A stretch of DNA of 5,434 nucleotides, taken from the NCBI GenBank assembly GCA_002308315.1, contig DBWE01000142.1:1284-6717 (forward strand), given 5' to 3'. Below, one piece after another: positions 1 through 5,434 of this stretch. This DNA comes from Clostridiales bacterium UBA1246. GTDB lineage: Bacteria; Bacillota; Clostridia; Oscillospirales; Oscillospiraceae. The stretch's first letter is position 1; the number at the start of each line of letters is the position of its first letter. The notes beneath the pieces are model-generated. The model saw only the letters and a program-made list of their open reading frames with translations. It did no database searches and had not been told where the DNA came from. Made by a program: the position numbers and the translations under genes.

Positions 1-270
1 CTTTTCAATCTCATATTCGTGCGCGGCTTTTTCATAAGCGGATATAAATTTGCCCGTCCCTTCCTCATCTTCATCATTGCGGCGATGCTGACGGTATTCG
101 CGGCCGAGGTTCTGCCCCATATCCCCTCCCTTGCTTTTCTGCGCGTGCCCTCCGGAGAGCGCATGCCCCTGCAGTTATGCGTACTCCTTGCCGCGGCGGC
201 GCTTTACGCCCTGATCACCTTTCTGTCAGAACGCTCCGCCGAACGGGCCTTTGAGCTTATAGACCTGTAA
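1..270 (+). CDS. C-terminal end of a membrane protein, possibly an ABC transporter permease (5' end outside window)
   Basis: The frame is open from the first base (CTT TTC AAT CTC ATA TTC ...) to the TAA at 268-270, so this is the last 89 codons of a longer gene. The internal GTG at 19 has no ribosome binding site and is unlikely to be the start. Two hydrophobic segments are visible, one around LIFIIAAMLTVFAAEVL (about residues 23-43 of the fragment) and one around CVLLAAAALYALITFL (about 62-78). They are joined by a short loop, and the protein ends in a charged tail, ERAFELIDL. A final membrane helix followed by a short tail of the type 'S..RFE..DL' is common in ABC-2-like permeases of Bacillota. 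That comparison is from memory and weak, so any multi-pass membrane protein remains possible. The gene converges on the cytochrome operon and is not part of it. Confidence 0.5.
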   Translation, partial: LFNLIFVRGFFISGYKFARPFLIFIIAAMLTVFAAEVLPHIPSLAFLRVPSGERMPLQLCVLLAAAALYALITFLSERSAERAFELIDL

Positions 271-297
271 AAATCGTGCTCTCCCGGAAACATACGC

Positions 298-324
298 CTC
301 CCGCGGCCATGAAGGCCGCGGGAG
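298..324. terminator. Perfect 11-bp hairpin between convergent genes, probable bidirectional terminator
   Basis: CTCCCGCGGCC (298-308) pairs perfectly with GGCCGCGGGAG (314-324) around the 5-nt loop ATGAA. It lies 27 nt after the plus-strand stop codon and 40 nt after the stop of the minus-strand lipoprotein gene, where a shared terminator is expected. The stem is very GC-rich. Neither side has a clean run of T: the plus side continues TCAACGTTTGATTTCC and the minus side GCGTATGTTTCC. It is therefore either a weak intrinsic terminator or an mRNA 3'-end stabilising hairpin. Confidence 0.7.
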
Positions 325-328
325 TCAA

Positions 329-347
329 CGTTTGATTTCCGTTTGAT
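329..347. repeat. Two-copy direct repeat CGTTTGAT
   Basis: CGTTTGAT occurs at 329-336 and again at 340-347, 11 bp apart (about one helical turn), directly beside the terminator hairpin. Two short copies could arise by chance. No function is assigned. Confidence 0.3.
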
Positions 348-364
348 CCAGGTCCGGAGACCGT

Positions 365-3223
365 TTATGATTTCGCTTCGGGATTAACCAGCACTCTCGC
401 CACCGCGACGTCCTTCAGTCCGCGCGGATCGGTCACCGTGACGTAGAACTTCAGCAGCGTGGGCTCTTTGACCTTGGGTGCGGTGAAGGTCGGCTTATCG
501 GAAGCGGCGTCGGAAAGCTTCACCTCGGGACCGTCTACCTGGACCCACTCGAACGAGATCTTATCGCCGTCGGTATCGTCGGAGGCCGAAGCGTCCAGCG
601 TGACGGTGTCCTTGGACGTCACGGTCTGGTGTCCCGTGACCGCCCAGGGCGTATGGTTGGTGTCCGCGTCCTTCGGCTCGAAGTACACCAGCAGCACCTT
701 CTTGGTCAGGCCGCCCTTGTATTCCGGCATCATGAAGAAATTACCGTTGGAAACGGTATCCTTGATGTAGAAGGTAAGCACGTTCGGTCCCGGGAAGTTC
801 TCGGCCATGGCGTCCTCAACGGTGTAGGAGTAGGTGTTGCCGTAGATAAATCCGGGGAACTCGGGATTTTTGCTTATCTCATAAGTGTCGCCGTCCGGAT
901 CGGTCACGTCGAATTCGATGGTGAACGTCTCGCCGGCTCTGGCTCTGTATATGTTCTTGTTGCCTCCCGGGCCGGAGCCTCCGGTTATCTTGACCACCGG
1001 CGGGCTGTTGTCCACTACGTTTATTTCGACCACGGCCTGAGCGCTGTCGCCGTTTTCGTCAATAGCGGTGACCTTTACGCTGTGCGTGCCTACGTCGTCC
1101 CTTGTGGTCCTGACGGTGAATATCCCGGCGGTGTCGCCGTAGTTGTTCATAACGGTGCCGAAGCCCTCGGCAAGGCTGAACTGCATTTTGCCTATATCGT
1201 AACGGTTGACGGTGATCGGGAAGCTGAGCTCCTGTCCGGCGTACACGGTGTAGGGTCCGAGGGGCTCAATGGCGAGCTCGTCCGGTATCGCCTTTACCGT
1301 TACGTCGAAGCTCGTCTTTGCGGTACCCATGGAGCTTTTGCCTTCTATCTCGATCGTGAAGGTCTTTCCGACCTGATCCTTCGTCGGCGTCCATTTGACC
1401 GCGTAATCAACGTCGCCTGTCGACCAGTTGCCCTTCCTGGCCTCCAGCACGGCGCCCTCGGGCAGCCCCGAAGCGCTTACGGCGATATCTCCGTCCTCGG
1501 ACTGAGCTCTGAGTATCCTGAGCGTGTATTCTTCCCCGACGTAAGCTTCGTCGGAGCCGAGAGCTATCACGACCGGCGCCGTGGGCGCGGGATCGACGAG
1601 CTCCCATCTGCCCGGATCGAAGGGACTGTCGTAATTCCTGGGATCGTCGGGATATATCCTTCTGATATACGCCCTTACGAAATCCTTCTCCTCGTCGGTC
1701 ATTGAGGACGACAGTCTGTCAAAGGCCTGAACTACGGTATTGTATCTTTCCGCGTCCCTGTCGCCGTCCGGCAGGTTGTAAGAGTCGCTTATAAGCGTTC
1801 TCAGCTGTTCGTCCGTCACGCCTATGGAAGCGGTCCACTGTCTGTAGATCATTTCGAGGAATACGTCCTTCACCACGGACGTGTCGCCGAAGTAGTAAGG
1901 CAGACCCTCGTACATCCAGTACATGTCGAGCAGATACTTTCTCGTGGCCGCGCCGTAATCCTCGATGCCCTCGGTGCCGTAGTAGTACTTGCCGTTATAG
2001 GTCTGCGAATGCTTCCACATCTCGGCAAAGCCCATCATGCCCGTGAACACCTGCACGTTCCTGCCTCCGAAGAGGCCTGCGTCATAGGTCTTGCAGCCCC
2101 AGGGCATGGAAGCGTACCAATAGAAGGACGAGGGCTGGAAATTGCCCGTAACGAACATGGTGGAATACTGCGTCCACTTGTTTCTGTACGCCTCTCTGGA
2201 GTATATGGTCTCAAAGGGGTTGATGCCGTAGCTGTTGAGATTGTCCAGGTTGGAGCCGGGGCCCCACAGTATGGTGTTCTCATACGGTCCCCATGCCCAT
2301 TCGCCGTTCCATTCGCCGTTCTGTCTCTGGGGGAGACCGTATTCGAAGTCGATAACGCCCAGCTTGCACAGCAGCGAGGTGCTGTAAACGGCCTCGATGG
2401 CGTCCTTGGAGCGGTCGAATTTCCAGAAATCATGGGATCCGAACTGATTTCTCGTATAAATGCTGTTGGAAAGGAAGTTGAACCAGATGCCCATGCCCTG
2501 ATCCGTCAGCGGCAGGGAATTCATATTATAGCCCTGCTGTTTGAACAGATCGTCCACTTCCTTCATCGCCCTGGGCAGCGGCACCTCATGGGGCATGAAC
2601 TCTGCCCAGCTCGCCACGGTATAGGGCAGCATGACGCGCTTCATGTCGTATTTGTCCCAAAGGGTCGATACGTCGATATCCTCCGCTGTAGGCGTCCTGT
2701 GGCCGGTCAGCGCGCCCCAGAAATCGTCGTCGGAATACAGCACGGGGTTGATCACTCCGGGCTCGAGGTCCAGCGGTCCCGGCTGCAGGAACGGCTCATC
2801 CTGTCCGTTGAATGGGCCGTCGTTGTTGTAGCGGAGGTACTCGAAAACCTTCTCGCCTATCTCCGGATCGGTCGCGGCCCCGACGAATTTCTTCACGCTG
2901 CCTATGACACGGGCGGAGTTGAAATCGGGATCGCCGAAATAGACCATGTCTCTTCCGCTCTCAGCATGGCAGATGGCGCATTTTTCCTCGAACATCGCCT
3001 TGCCTTCGGCAAGACGCTTCGCGGAATACGCGTCCGGCTCGAGATATTCCACGGGGACTTTTCCTCCGGAAATGACCGCGGACAGGCTCTCCGCCTCAAT
3101 GACCGGCGCCGGCGTACCCGCCGGTGAAAGATTCCTGCCCTCGTTCGCCACGTGCGCCGCACACGAGATAAGCAGCAGAAGCATGAGCGAACACATTACC
3201 GCCTTGAAAACTCTTTTGCTCAT
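365..3223 (-). CDS. Large lipid-anchored c-type cytochrome with unassigned central region and C-terminal Ig-like/PKD-like domains
   Basis: This gene encodes a predicted exported lipoprotein of 952 residues that carries one covalently bound heme, probably for electron transfer at the cell surface. Numbering from the ATG at 3223, the signal peptide has a basic start (MSKRVFK), a hydrophobic core (MLLLLI) and the lipobox L-I-S-C with Cys21 as the lipidated residue. A Pro/Ala-rich linker follows. The heme site is C-A-I-C-H at 82-86, preceded by a typical cytochrome c helix (AKRLAEGKAMFEEK). Met198 and Met210 are candidate distal ligands. Residues about 213-540 match no family I recognise and are rich in Trp and Tyr. 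Beta domains follow at about 551-644, 651-737, 742-850 (with DPDGD at 775-779) and 858-949. The last is PKD/REJ-like, with VTLDASASDDTDGD and PTFTAP motifs. The gene lies directly behind the ccmF-like gene and is probably co-transcribed with it. The frame is also open from ATGs at 3247 and 3235, but the AGGAGG (3242-3237) and the signal peptide shape favour 3223. The cytochrome and lipoprotein calls are firm; the physiological role is not known. Confidence 0.88.
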   Translation of the reverse strand: MSKRVFKAVMCSLMLLLLISCAAHVANEGRNLSPAGTPAPVIEAESLSAVISGGKVPVEYLEPDAYSAKRLAEGKAMFEEKCAICHAESGRDMVYFGDPDFNSARVIGSVKKFVGAATDPEIGEKVFEYLRYNNDGPFNGQDEPFLQPGPLDLEPGVINPVLYSDDDFWGALTGHRTPTAEDIDVSTLWDKYDMKRVMLPYTVASWAEFMPHEVPLPRAMKEVDDLFKQQGYNMNSLPLTDQGMGIWFNFLSNSIYTRNQFGSHDFWKFDRSKDAIEAVYSTSLLCKLGVIDFEYGLPQRQNGEWNGEWAWGPYENTILWGPGSNLDNLNSYGINPFETIYSREAYRNKWTQYSTMFVTGNFQPSSFYWYASMPWGCKTYDAGLFGGRNVQVFTGMMGFAEMWKHSQTYNGKYYYGTEGIEDYGAATRKYLLDMYWMYEGLPYYFGDTSVVKDVFLEMIYRQWTASIGVTDEQLRTLISDSYNLPDGDRDAERYNTVVQAFDRLSSSMTDEEKDFVRAYIRRIYPDDPRNYDSPFDPGRWELVDPAPTAPVVIALGSDEAYVGEEYTLRILRAQSEDGDIAVSASGLPEGAVLEARKGNWSTGDVDYAVKWTPTKDQVGKTFTIEIEGKSSMGTAKTSFDVTVKAIPDELAIEPLGPYTVYAGQELSFPITVNRYDIGKMQFSLAEGFGTVMNNYGDTAGIFTVRTTRDDVGTHSVKVTAIDENGDSAQAVVEINVVDNSPPVVKITGGSGPGGNKNIYRARAGETFTIEFDVTDPDGDTYEISKNPEFPGFIYGNTYSYTVEDAMAENFPGPNVLTFYIKDTVSNGNFFMMPEYKGGLTKKVLLVYFEPKDADTNHTPWAVTGHQTVTSKDTVTLDASASDDTDGDKISFEWVQVDGPEVKLSDAASDKPTFTAPKVKEPTLLKFYVTVTDPRGLKDVAVARVLVNPEAKS

Positions 3224-3236
3224 CTTTTTTCTCATT

Positions 3237-3242
3237 CCTCCT
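3237..3242 (-). promoter_or_regulatory. Ribosome binding site AGGAGG that decides the lipoprotein start
   Basis: On the minus strand AGGAGG occupies 3242-3237. It lies downstream of the first in-frame ATG (3247), so that ATG cannot use it. It is only 1 nt before the second ATG (3235) and 13 nt before the third (3223). The third is favoured although the spacer is long, because it gives a compact lipoprotein signal peptide. The region upstream of 3247 (TTTTTAATATAG) has no Shine-Dalgarno match. Confidence 0.65.
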
Positions 3243-3252
3243 CGCATCTATA

Positions 3253-5088
3253 TTAAAAACGCTTTTTCCCGATGTAAATACAGATCGCCGACAGCAGCAT
3301 CAGCCCGATCCCCGCCCACAGGAAGGATATCCATCTCGATACTATCGCCTTCAGCTGCAGTCCTCCGTCGTCCGCGAAGTTTTCCGCAATGAGGAAAAGA
3401 TCCTCGCCCGCGGTACGGATCACCATGGGTTTTGAAGTATATATACCCTGCTTTTCGTCCAGCGTCATGCTTATTTCGCCGTCCGACTCTCTTCCCTTCC
3501 CTTCGTGGTGAAGAGCGAATATCCGGCTTACGGAATTGCCCTCTCGCTCCGTTTCGAACGAACGGTACTCCACGCTGTGTCCGGAAAGATAAAAATGGTC
3601 CCCCGGATCGAGAATGTACGTCAGCTCCGTTTTCATGCCTCTCGACCCTATCAGGCCTATCGCCGTCACGGTCAGAGCAAGATGCAGTATAAAAACGGCG
3701 AATACCGCTCCGCTTTTCAGAAATCTGCCGCTGTCGGCAACGAAGCCGAAGCACATCGCCGCGAGACAGGCCGCGTTCAGCGCCAGCAGCACTCTCGTAA
3801 AAGCGCCATATGCGGCGAAGCCCGGCATTAGCGCGAGCGCGGTCCCGACCGCAAGCGCGGCAAGAGAAACGACGGCCGCGCGCTTTTTCGGCAGTCTCGC
3901 CGCTGCAAAGCCCGCGCACATCATGACCATCAGCGCCGTGCCGCCCGTTCCGAACACCTTGTCATAGGTTTTTTCACCCACGTCCGCTTTTATCGGAAGC
4001 AGAGGCGAAAGCGTCATTGCACCTATGACGATCGCGCACAGTATCATCCACAGCGAAGGCAGATAACGGAAAAAGCTCCTTCCTTCCGCGCCTTTCTCCG
4101 TTTTTTTGCCGCGGCGTGATATTATGTAAACCGCAGCGAAGATCACCGCAGCAGCCGTAAGGACCAACGCGAAAAACAAAGTCGAGGAGCTGCGCCCGGT
4201 GTAAGCGTGTACGGAGTCTATCACGCCGCTGCGGGCAATGAAGGTCCCGAACAGTATCGAGAATACCGTCGCCGCAGAAAGGATAAACAGCGTCTTTCGG
4301 CCGACGGCGTTCTTCCCCCTCAGCGTATGCAGGTGGATATATGCCGAGCAAAGAAGCCACGTCACGAAAGCCGAGTTTTCGATCGCGTCCCAGCTCCAGT
4401 ATCCGCCCCAGCCGAGCTCGTTATACGCCCATATCCCGCCGCTGACGATACCCAGGGTCAGCACTATCCAGCCCAGCAGGGAGAAACGTTCTCCCGTGCT
4501 CTTTTCGGCGCCGTCGGAATACACGAGCTCATACAGAGCGGCGGCAAACGCGACGAACAGCAGCGAATACGCGATCATCACCAGCGGCGGGTGAATGACC
4601 ATGCCGGGGCTCTGCAGCGTGGGATTGAGGCCGAGTCCGTCGGTATTGGCTCCCGCGTATCTGAAAGGATCGTTTATGAACAGAATGAAAACCAGAAAAA
4701 GGAAGTTGACCGCGGTCACGGTGACCGACAGGCAGTTTGTAAAGCCACGGTTCTCCGCTTCCCCCCGGCGGGACAGCCGTATAAGCAGATAGATCACCGA
4801 GCCGCACAGCGCCCAGAGCATCATCGAGCCGGAGGACGAGGACCAGAAGGCCGATATCCTGTATATCAGGGGCAGCGTGCTGTCCGTGTTTCTGAAAACG
4901 TATTCCGCGGAATAATCTCCGCTTATCAGCAGAAACAGCAGCGCGGCCGACGCGGCGGCCATCGCGCCGCACGAGACCGCCGCGGCCATCGCGCCGAAGC
5001 GCCTGCGGCGGAAAATCACCATAGCGATCGGGCATAGTACCGCGGACACGAAAGAGATTATCAGCGCCGCAATTCCGACGTATCTCAT
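3253..5088 (-). CDS. ccmF: CcmF/NrfE-family cytochrome c heme lyase
   Basis: This is an integral membrane protein of 611 residues that attaches heme to CxxCH motifs of exported apocytochromes (System I cytochrome c maturation). About 15 membrane segments are visible, as is usual for CcmF, and the length is slightly below the usual 630-660. Diagnostic features are the tryptophan-rich heme-binding motif WGGYWSWD at 227-234, followed by AIENSAFVTWL, and the family motif W-S-S-S-S-G-S-M-M-L-W at 82-92. Four histidines match the conserved CcmF set: His166 (in HPPLV), His252 (IHLH), His294 (SVHAY) and His469 (FILHLALT). GTFIARSGV at 281-289 is also typical. A hydrophilic outer-face domain lies at about 485-580, before the last helix, as in CcmF. 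The start is ATG 5088: the nearest upstream in-frame codon is a TAA at 5121-5119 with no other start between them. Its Shine-Dalgarno sequence is weak. The stop codon lies 5 nt before the first ATG of the cytochrome gene. The WWD motif is shared with CcsA and CcmC, but the length, the His set and the C-terminal domain point to CcmF/NrfE. Which of those two subfamilies is not decided here. Confidence 0.93.
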   Translation of the reverse strand: MRYVGIAALIISFVSAVLCPIAMVIFRRRRFGAMAAAVSCGAMAAASAALLFLLISGDYSAEYVFRNTDSTLPLIYRISAFWSSSSGSMMLWALCGSVIYLLIRLSRRGEAENRGFTNCLSVTVTAVNFLFLVFILFINDPFRYAGANTDGLGLNPTLQSPGMVIHPPLVMIAYSLLFVAFAAALYELVYSDGAEKSTGERFSLLGWIVLTLGIVSGGIWAYNELGWGGYWSWDAIENSAFVTWLLCSAYIHLHTLRGKNAVGRKTLFILSAATVFSILFGTFIARSGVIDSVHAYTGRSSSTLFFALVLTAAAVIFAAVYIISRRGKKTEKGAEGRSFFRYLPSLWMILCAIVIGAMTLSPLLPIKADVGEKTYDKVFGTGGTALMVMMCAGFAAARLPKKRAAVVSLAALAVGTALALMPGFAAYGAFTRVLLALNAACLAAMCFGFVADSGRFLKSGAVFAVFILHLALTVTAIGLIGSRGMKTELTYILDPGDHFYLSGHSVEYRSFETEREGNSVSRIFALHHEGKGRESDGEISMTLDEKQGIYTSKPMVIRTAGEDLFLIAENFADDGGLQLKAIVSRWISFLWAGIGLMLLSAICIYIGKKRF

Positions 5089-5117
5089 ATGACTTTTCTC
5101 ACGTTCCGTCCGTTCAT
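5085..5117 (-). CDS. Possible 10-codon leader ORF overlapping the ccmF start
   Basis: In the ccmF leader, ATG at 5117-5115 opens the frame MNGRNVRKVI and ends at TGA (5087-5085). That TGA overlaps the ccmF start codon in an ATGA arrangement. GGAA lies 7 nt upstream as a weak binding site. Since ccmF itself lacks a good Shine-Dalgarno sequence, the leader could feed ribosomes to it by translational coupling. So short a frame may occur by chance, and no peptide function is suggested. Confidence 0.3.
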   Translation of the reverse strand: MNGRNVRKVI

Positions 5118-5165
5118 TTTATCATTCCGGAAATTTGTTGCCTATGCAGAATTTGATATATTAAA

Positions 5166-5194
5166 ATAATACATCATTGTTCTCTGAATGTCAA
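5166..5194 (-). promoter_or_regulatory. Sigma-A type promoter for the ccmF-cytochrome operon
   Basis: On the minus strand a perfect -35 box TTGACA (5194-5189) is followed after exactly 17 bp by TATTAT (5171-5166), a five-of-six match to the -10 consensus. Transcription would begin near 5159, giving a leader of about 70 nt before the ccmF start. It is the only strong promoter-like sequence in the gap on this strand, and it would serve both genes of the operon. Confidence 0.8.
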
Positions 5195-5208
5195 TACATA
5201 ATGACCAG

Positions 5209-5257
5209 TTTTGTTCTTTTTCCATCGAGTCTTTTTGGTTAATTTCCCCTGTTTTTT
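5209..5257 (-). promoter_or_regulatory. A-tract region upstream of the operon promoter (UP-element-like)
   Basis: Upstream of the -35 box, the minus strand carries A-tracts at about 5209-5212, 5217-5221, 5232-5236, 5243-5245 and 5252-5257. The plus strand is correspondingly pyrimidine-rich. Some tract spacings are close to 10 bp, which would favour bending, and A-rich DNA at this place can act as a contact for the RNA polymerase alpha subunit. No activator site was recognised. Confidence 0.35.
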
Positions 5258-5322
5258 CTCCTGAATTTACTGCTTGCAAACATGCTGTATGATTTGTTAT
5301 CGTAATTGTGCGATCAATTCAA

Positions 5323-5327
5323 GGGAG
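5323..5327 (+). promoter_or_regulatory. Ribosome binding site for the gene starting at 5337
   Basis: GGGAG, within AAGGGAG, ends 9 nt before the ATG at 5337. This is a good Shine-Dalgarno match at workable spacing. It is the reason for choosing 5337 over the in-frame ATGs at 5349 and 5370, which lack a usable site. Confidence 0.6.
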
Positions 5328-5338
5328 TGTGATATAAT
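5328..5338 (+). promoter_or_regulatory. Perfect extended -10 promoter element overlapping a start codon
   Basis: TGTGA followed by TATAAT (5333-5338) matches the Gram-positive TRTGn extended -10 element exactly. The best -35 candidate, TTGTGC at 5306-5311, is poorly spaced (21 bp), but extended -10 promoters can work without one. The last two bases of the hexamer are the first two of the ATG at 5337. A transcript from here would begin near 5345, inside the reading frame. Weaker alternatives further upstream are TTGCAA (5274-5279) with TGTTAT (5295-5300), and TTTACT (5266-5271) with TATGAT (5288-5293). Confidence 0.45.
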
Positions 5339-5434
5339 GCTGAAAAAAATGATCGACCGCGTCGGAAGCATGTGCGACGCGGCCTATTTCATATTAAAGC
5401 TTTCTCTCGTCATGTCCTGCCCGCTCATGGCGGG
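5337..5434 (+). CDS. Start of a probable membrane protein of unknown function (3' end outside window)
   Basis: The frame opens with ATG at 5337 behind GGGAG and stays open to the window end, giving 32 codons. The visible part begins MLKKMIDRVGSMCDAAY and turns hydrophobic at FILKLSLVMSCPLMAG, consistent with a short cytoplasmic tail leading into a first membrane helix or an export signal. A short basic start followed by 'LKL..' and a first helix ending in P-x-x-x-G recalls YesL/DUF624-like membrane proteins of Bacillota, but the fragment is too short to claim this. It is transcribed divergently from the cytochrome operon across a shared control region. Confidence 0.6.
   Translation, partial: MLKKMIDRVGSMCDAAYFILKLSLVMSCPLMA

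Noticed and set aside
351..362. Small inverted repeat that gives GGTC-TCCG-GACC on the minus strand just after the lipoprotein stop
   Set aside because: The stem is only 4 bp. The loop is of UNCG type, but with no T-run it is too small to call a terminator beside the much stronger 298-324 hairpin.
629..1705. Long plus-strand open frame of 358 codons antisense to the lipoprotein gene
   Set aside because: It lies wholly opposite a well-supported gene, has no ribosome binding site or recognisable domain, and reads as low-sense composition. Long antisense frames are common opposite GC-rich codon use.
2009..3127. Plus-strand open frame of 372 codons antisense to the heme and central regions
   Set aside because: It is a shadow of the cytochrome frame, with no start signal and no motif.
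4207..5037. Plus-strand open frame of 276 codons antisense to ccmF
   Set aside because: Its translation is dominated by Arg, Gln and Pro and mirrors the hydrophobic codons of ccmF; it has no independent support.
5125..5132. Palindrome TTCCGGAA in the ccmF leader
   Set aside because: An 8-bp palindrome with no loop and no second copy is too short to call an operator.
5150..5163. FNR/CRP-like site (TTGAT/ATCAA half) near the operon transcription start
   Set aside because: Only one half-site fits; the other half is TTTTA on the minus strand. AT-rich DNA gives such matches by chance.
5420..5434. Inverted repeat CCCGC-TCATG-GCGGG at the window edge
   Set aside because: It lies inside a coding frame, has a 5-bp stem, and is cut by the window end.
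1..5434. CRISPR arrays, tRNA or rRNA genes, insertion sequences
   Set aside because: No repeat-spacer pattern, cloverleaf with CCA-type end, rRNA-like stretch, transposase motif or terminal inverted repeats were seen on either strand.

Overview
The window holds a compact two-gene cytochrome c module on the minus strand, flanked by two partial genes on the plus strand. The strong AGGAGG-type Shine-Dalgarno sequence, the sigma-A style promoters (TTGACA-N17-TATTAT, and TGTGA-TATAAT) and the lipobox-type surface protein suggest a Bacillota-like or Synergistota-like bacterium with moderately GC-rich coding DNA and AT-rich control regions. This taxonomic reading is inference; nothing in the window fixes a genus.

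Layout. Positions 1-270 (+) are the 3' end of a membrane protein gene, possibly an ABC transporter permease. A perfect 11-bp hairpin at 298-324 separates it from the convergent minus-strand operon. In transcription order, the operon runs from a well-formed promoter (5194-5166), through a leader of about 70 nt that contains a 10-codon ORF overlapping the next start codon, to a CcmF/NrfE-family cytochrome c heme lyase (5088-3253). A 952-residue lipoprotein (3223-365) follows within about 30 bases. It carries one CxxCH heme site, a long central region that I cannot assign, and four Ig-like/PKD-like beta domains. The 248-bp gap 5089-5336 is AT-rich and holds divergent control signals. At 5337 (+) a new gene begins and runs off the window; its start codon overlaps a perfect extended -10 sequence.

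How the genes may work together. CcmF-type proteins ligate heme to CxxCH motifs of exported apocytochromes. The gene immediately downstream encodes an exported, lipid-anchored protein with exactly such a motif, so the simplest reading is a dedicated maturase with its client. The client looks like an envelope-surface cytochrome whose heme domain sits near the membrane anchor and whose beta domains extend outward. Its electron partners and the role of its central region are unknown. No other System I genes (ccmA-E, ccmH) are in the window. The most interesting object is the lipoprotein and its tight pairing with a lone CcmF-like lyase.
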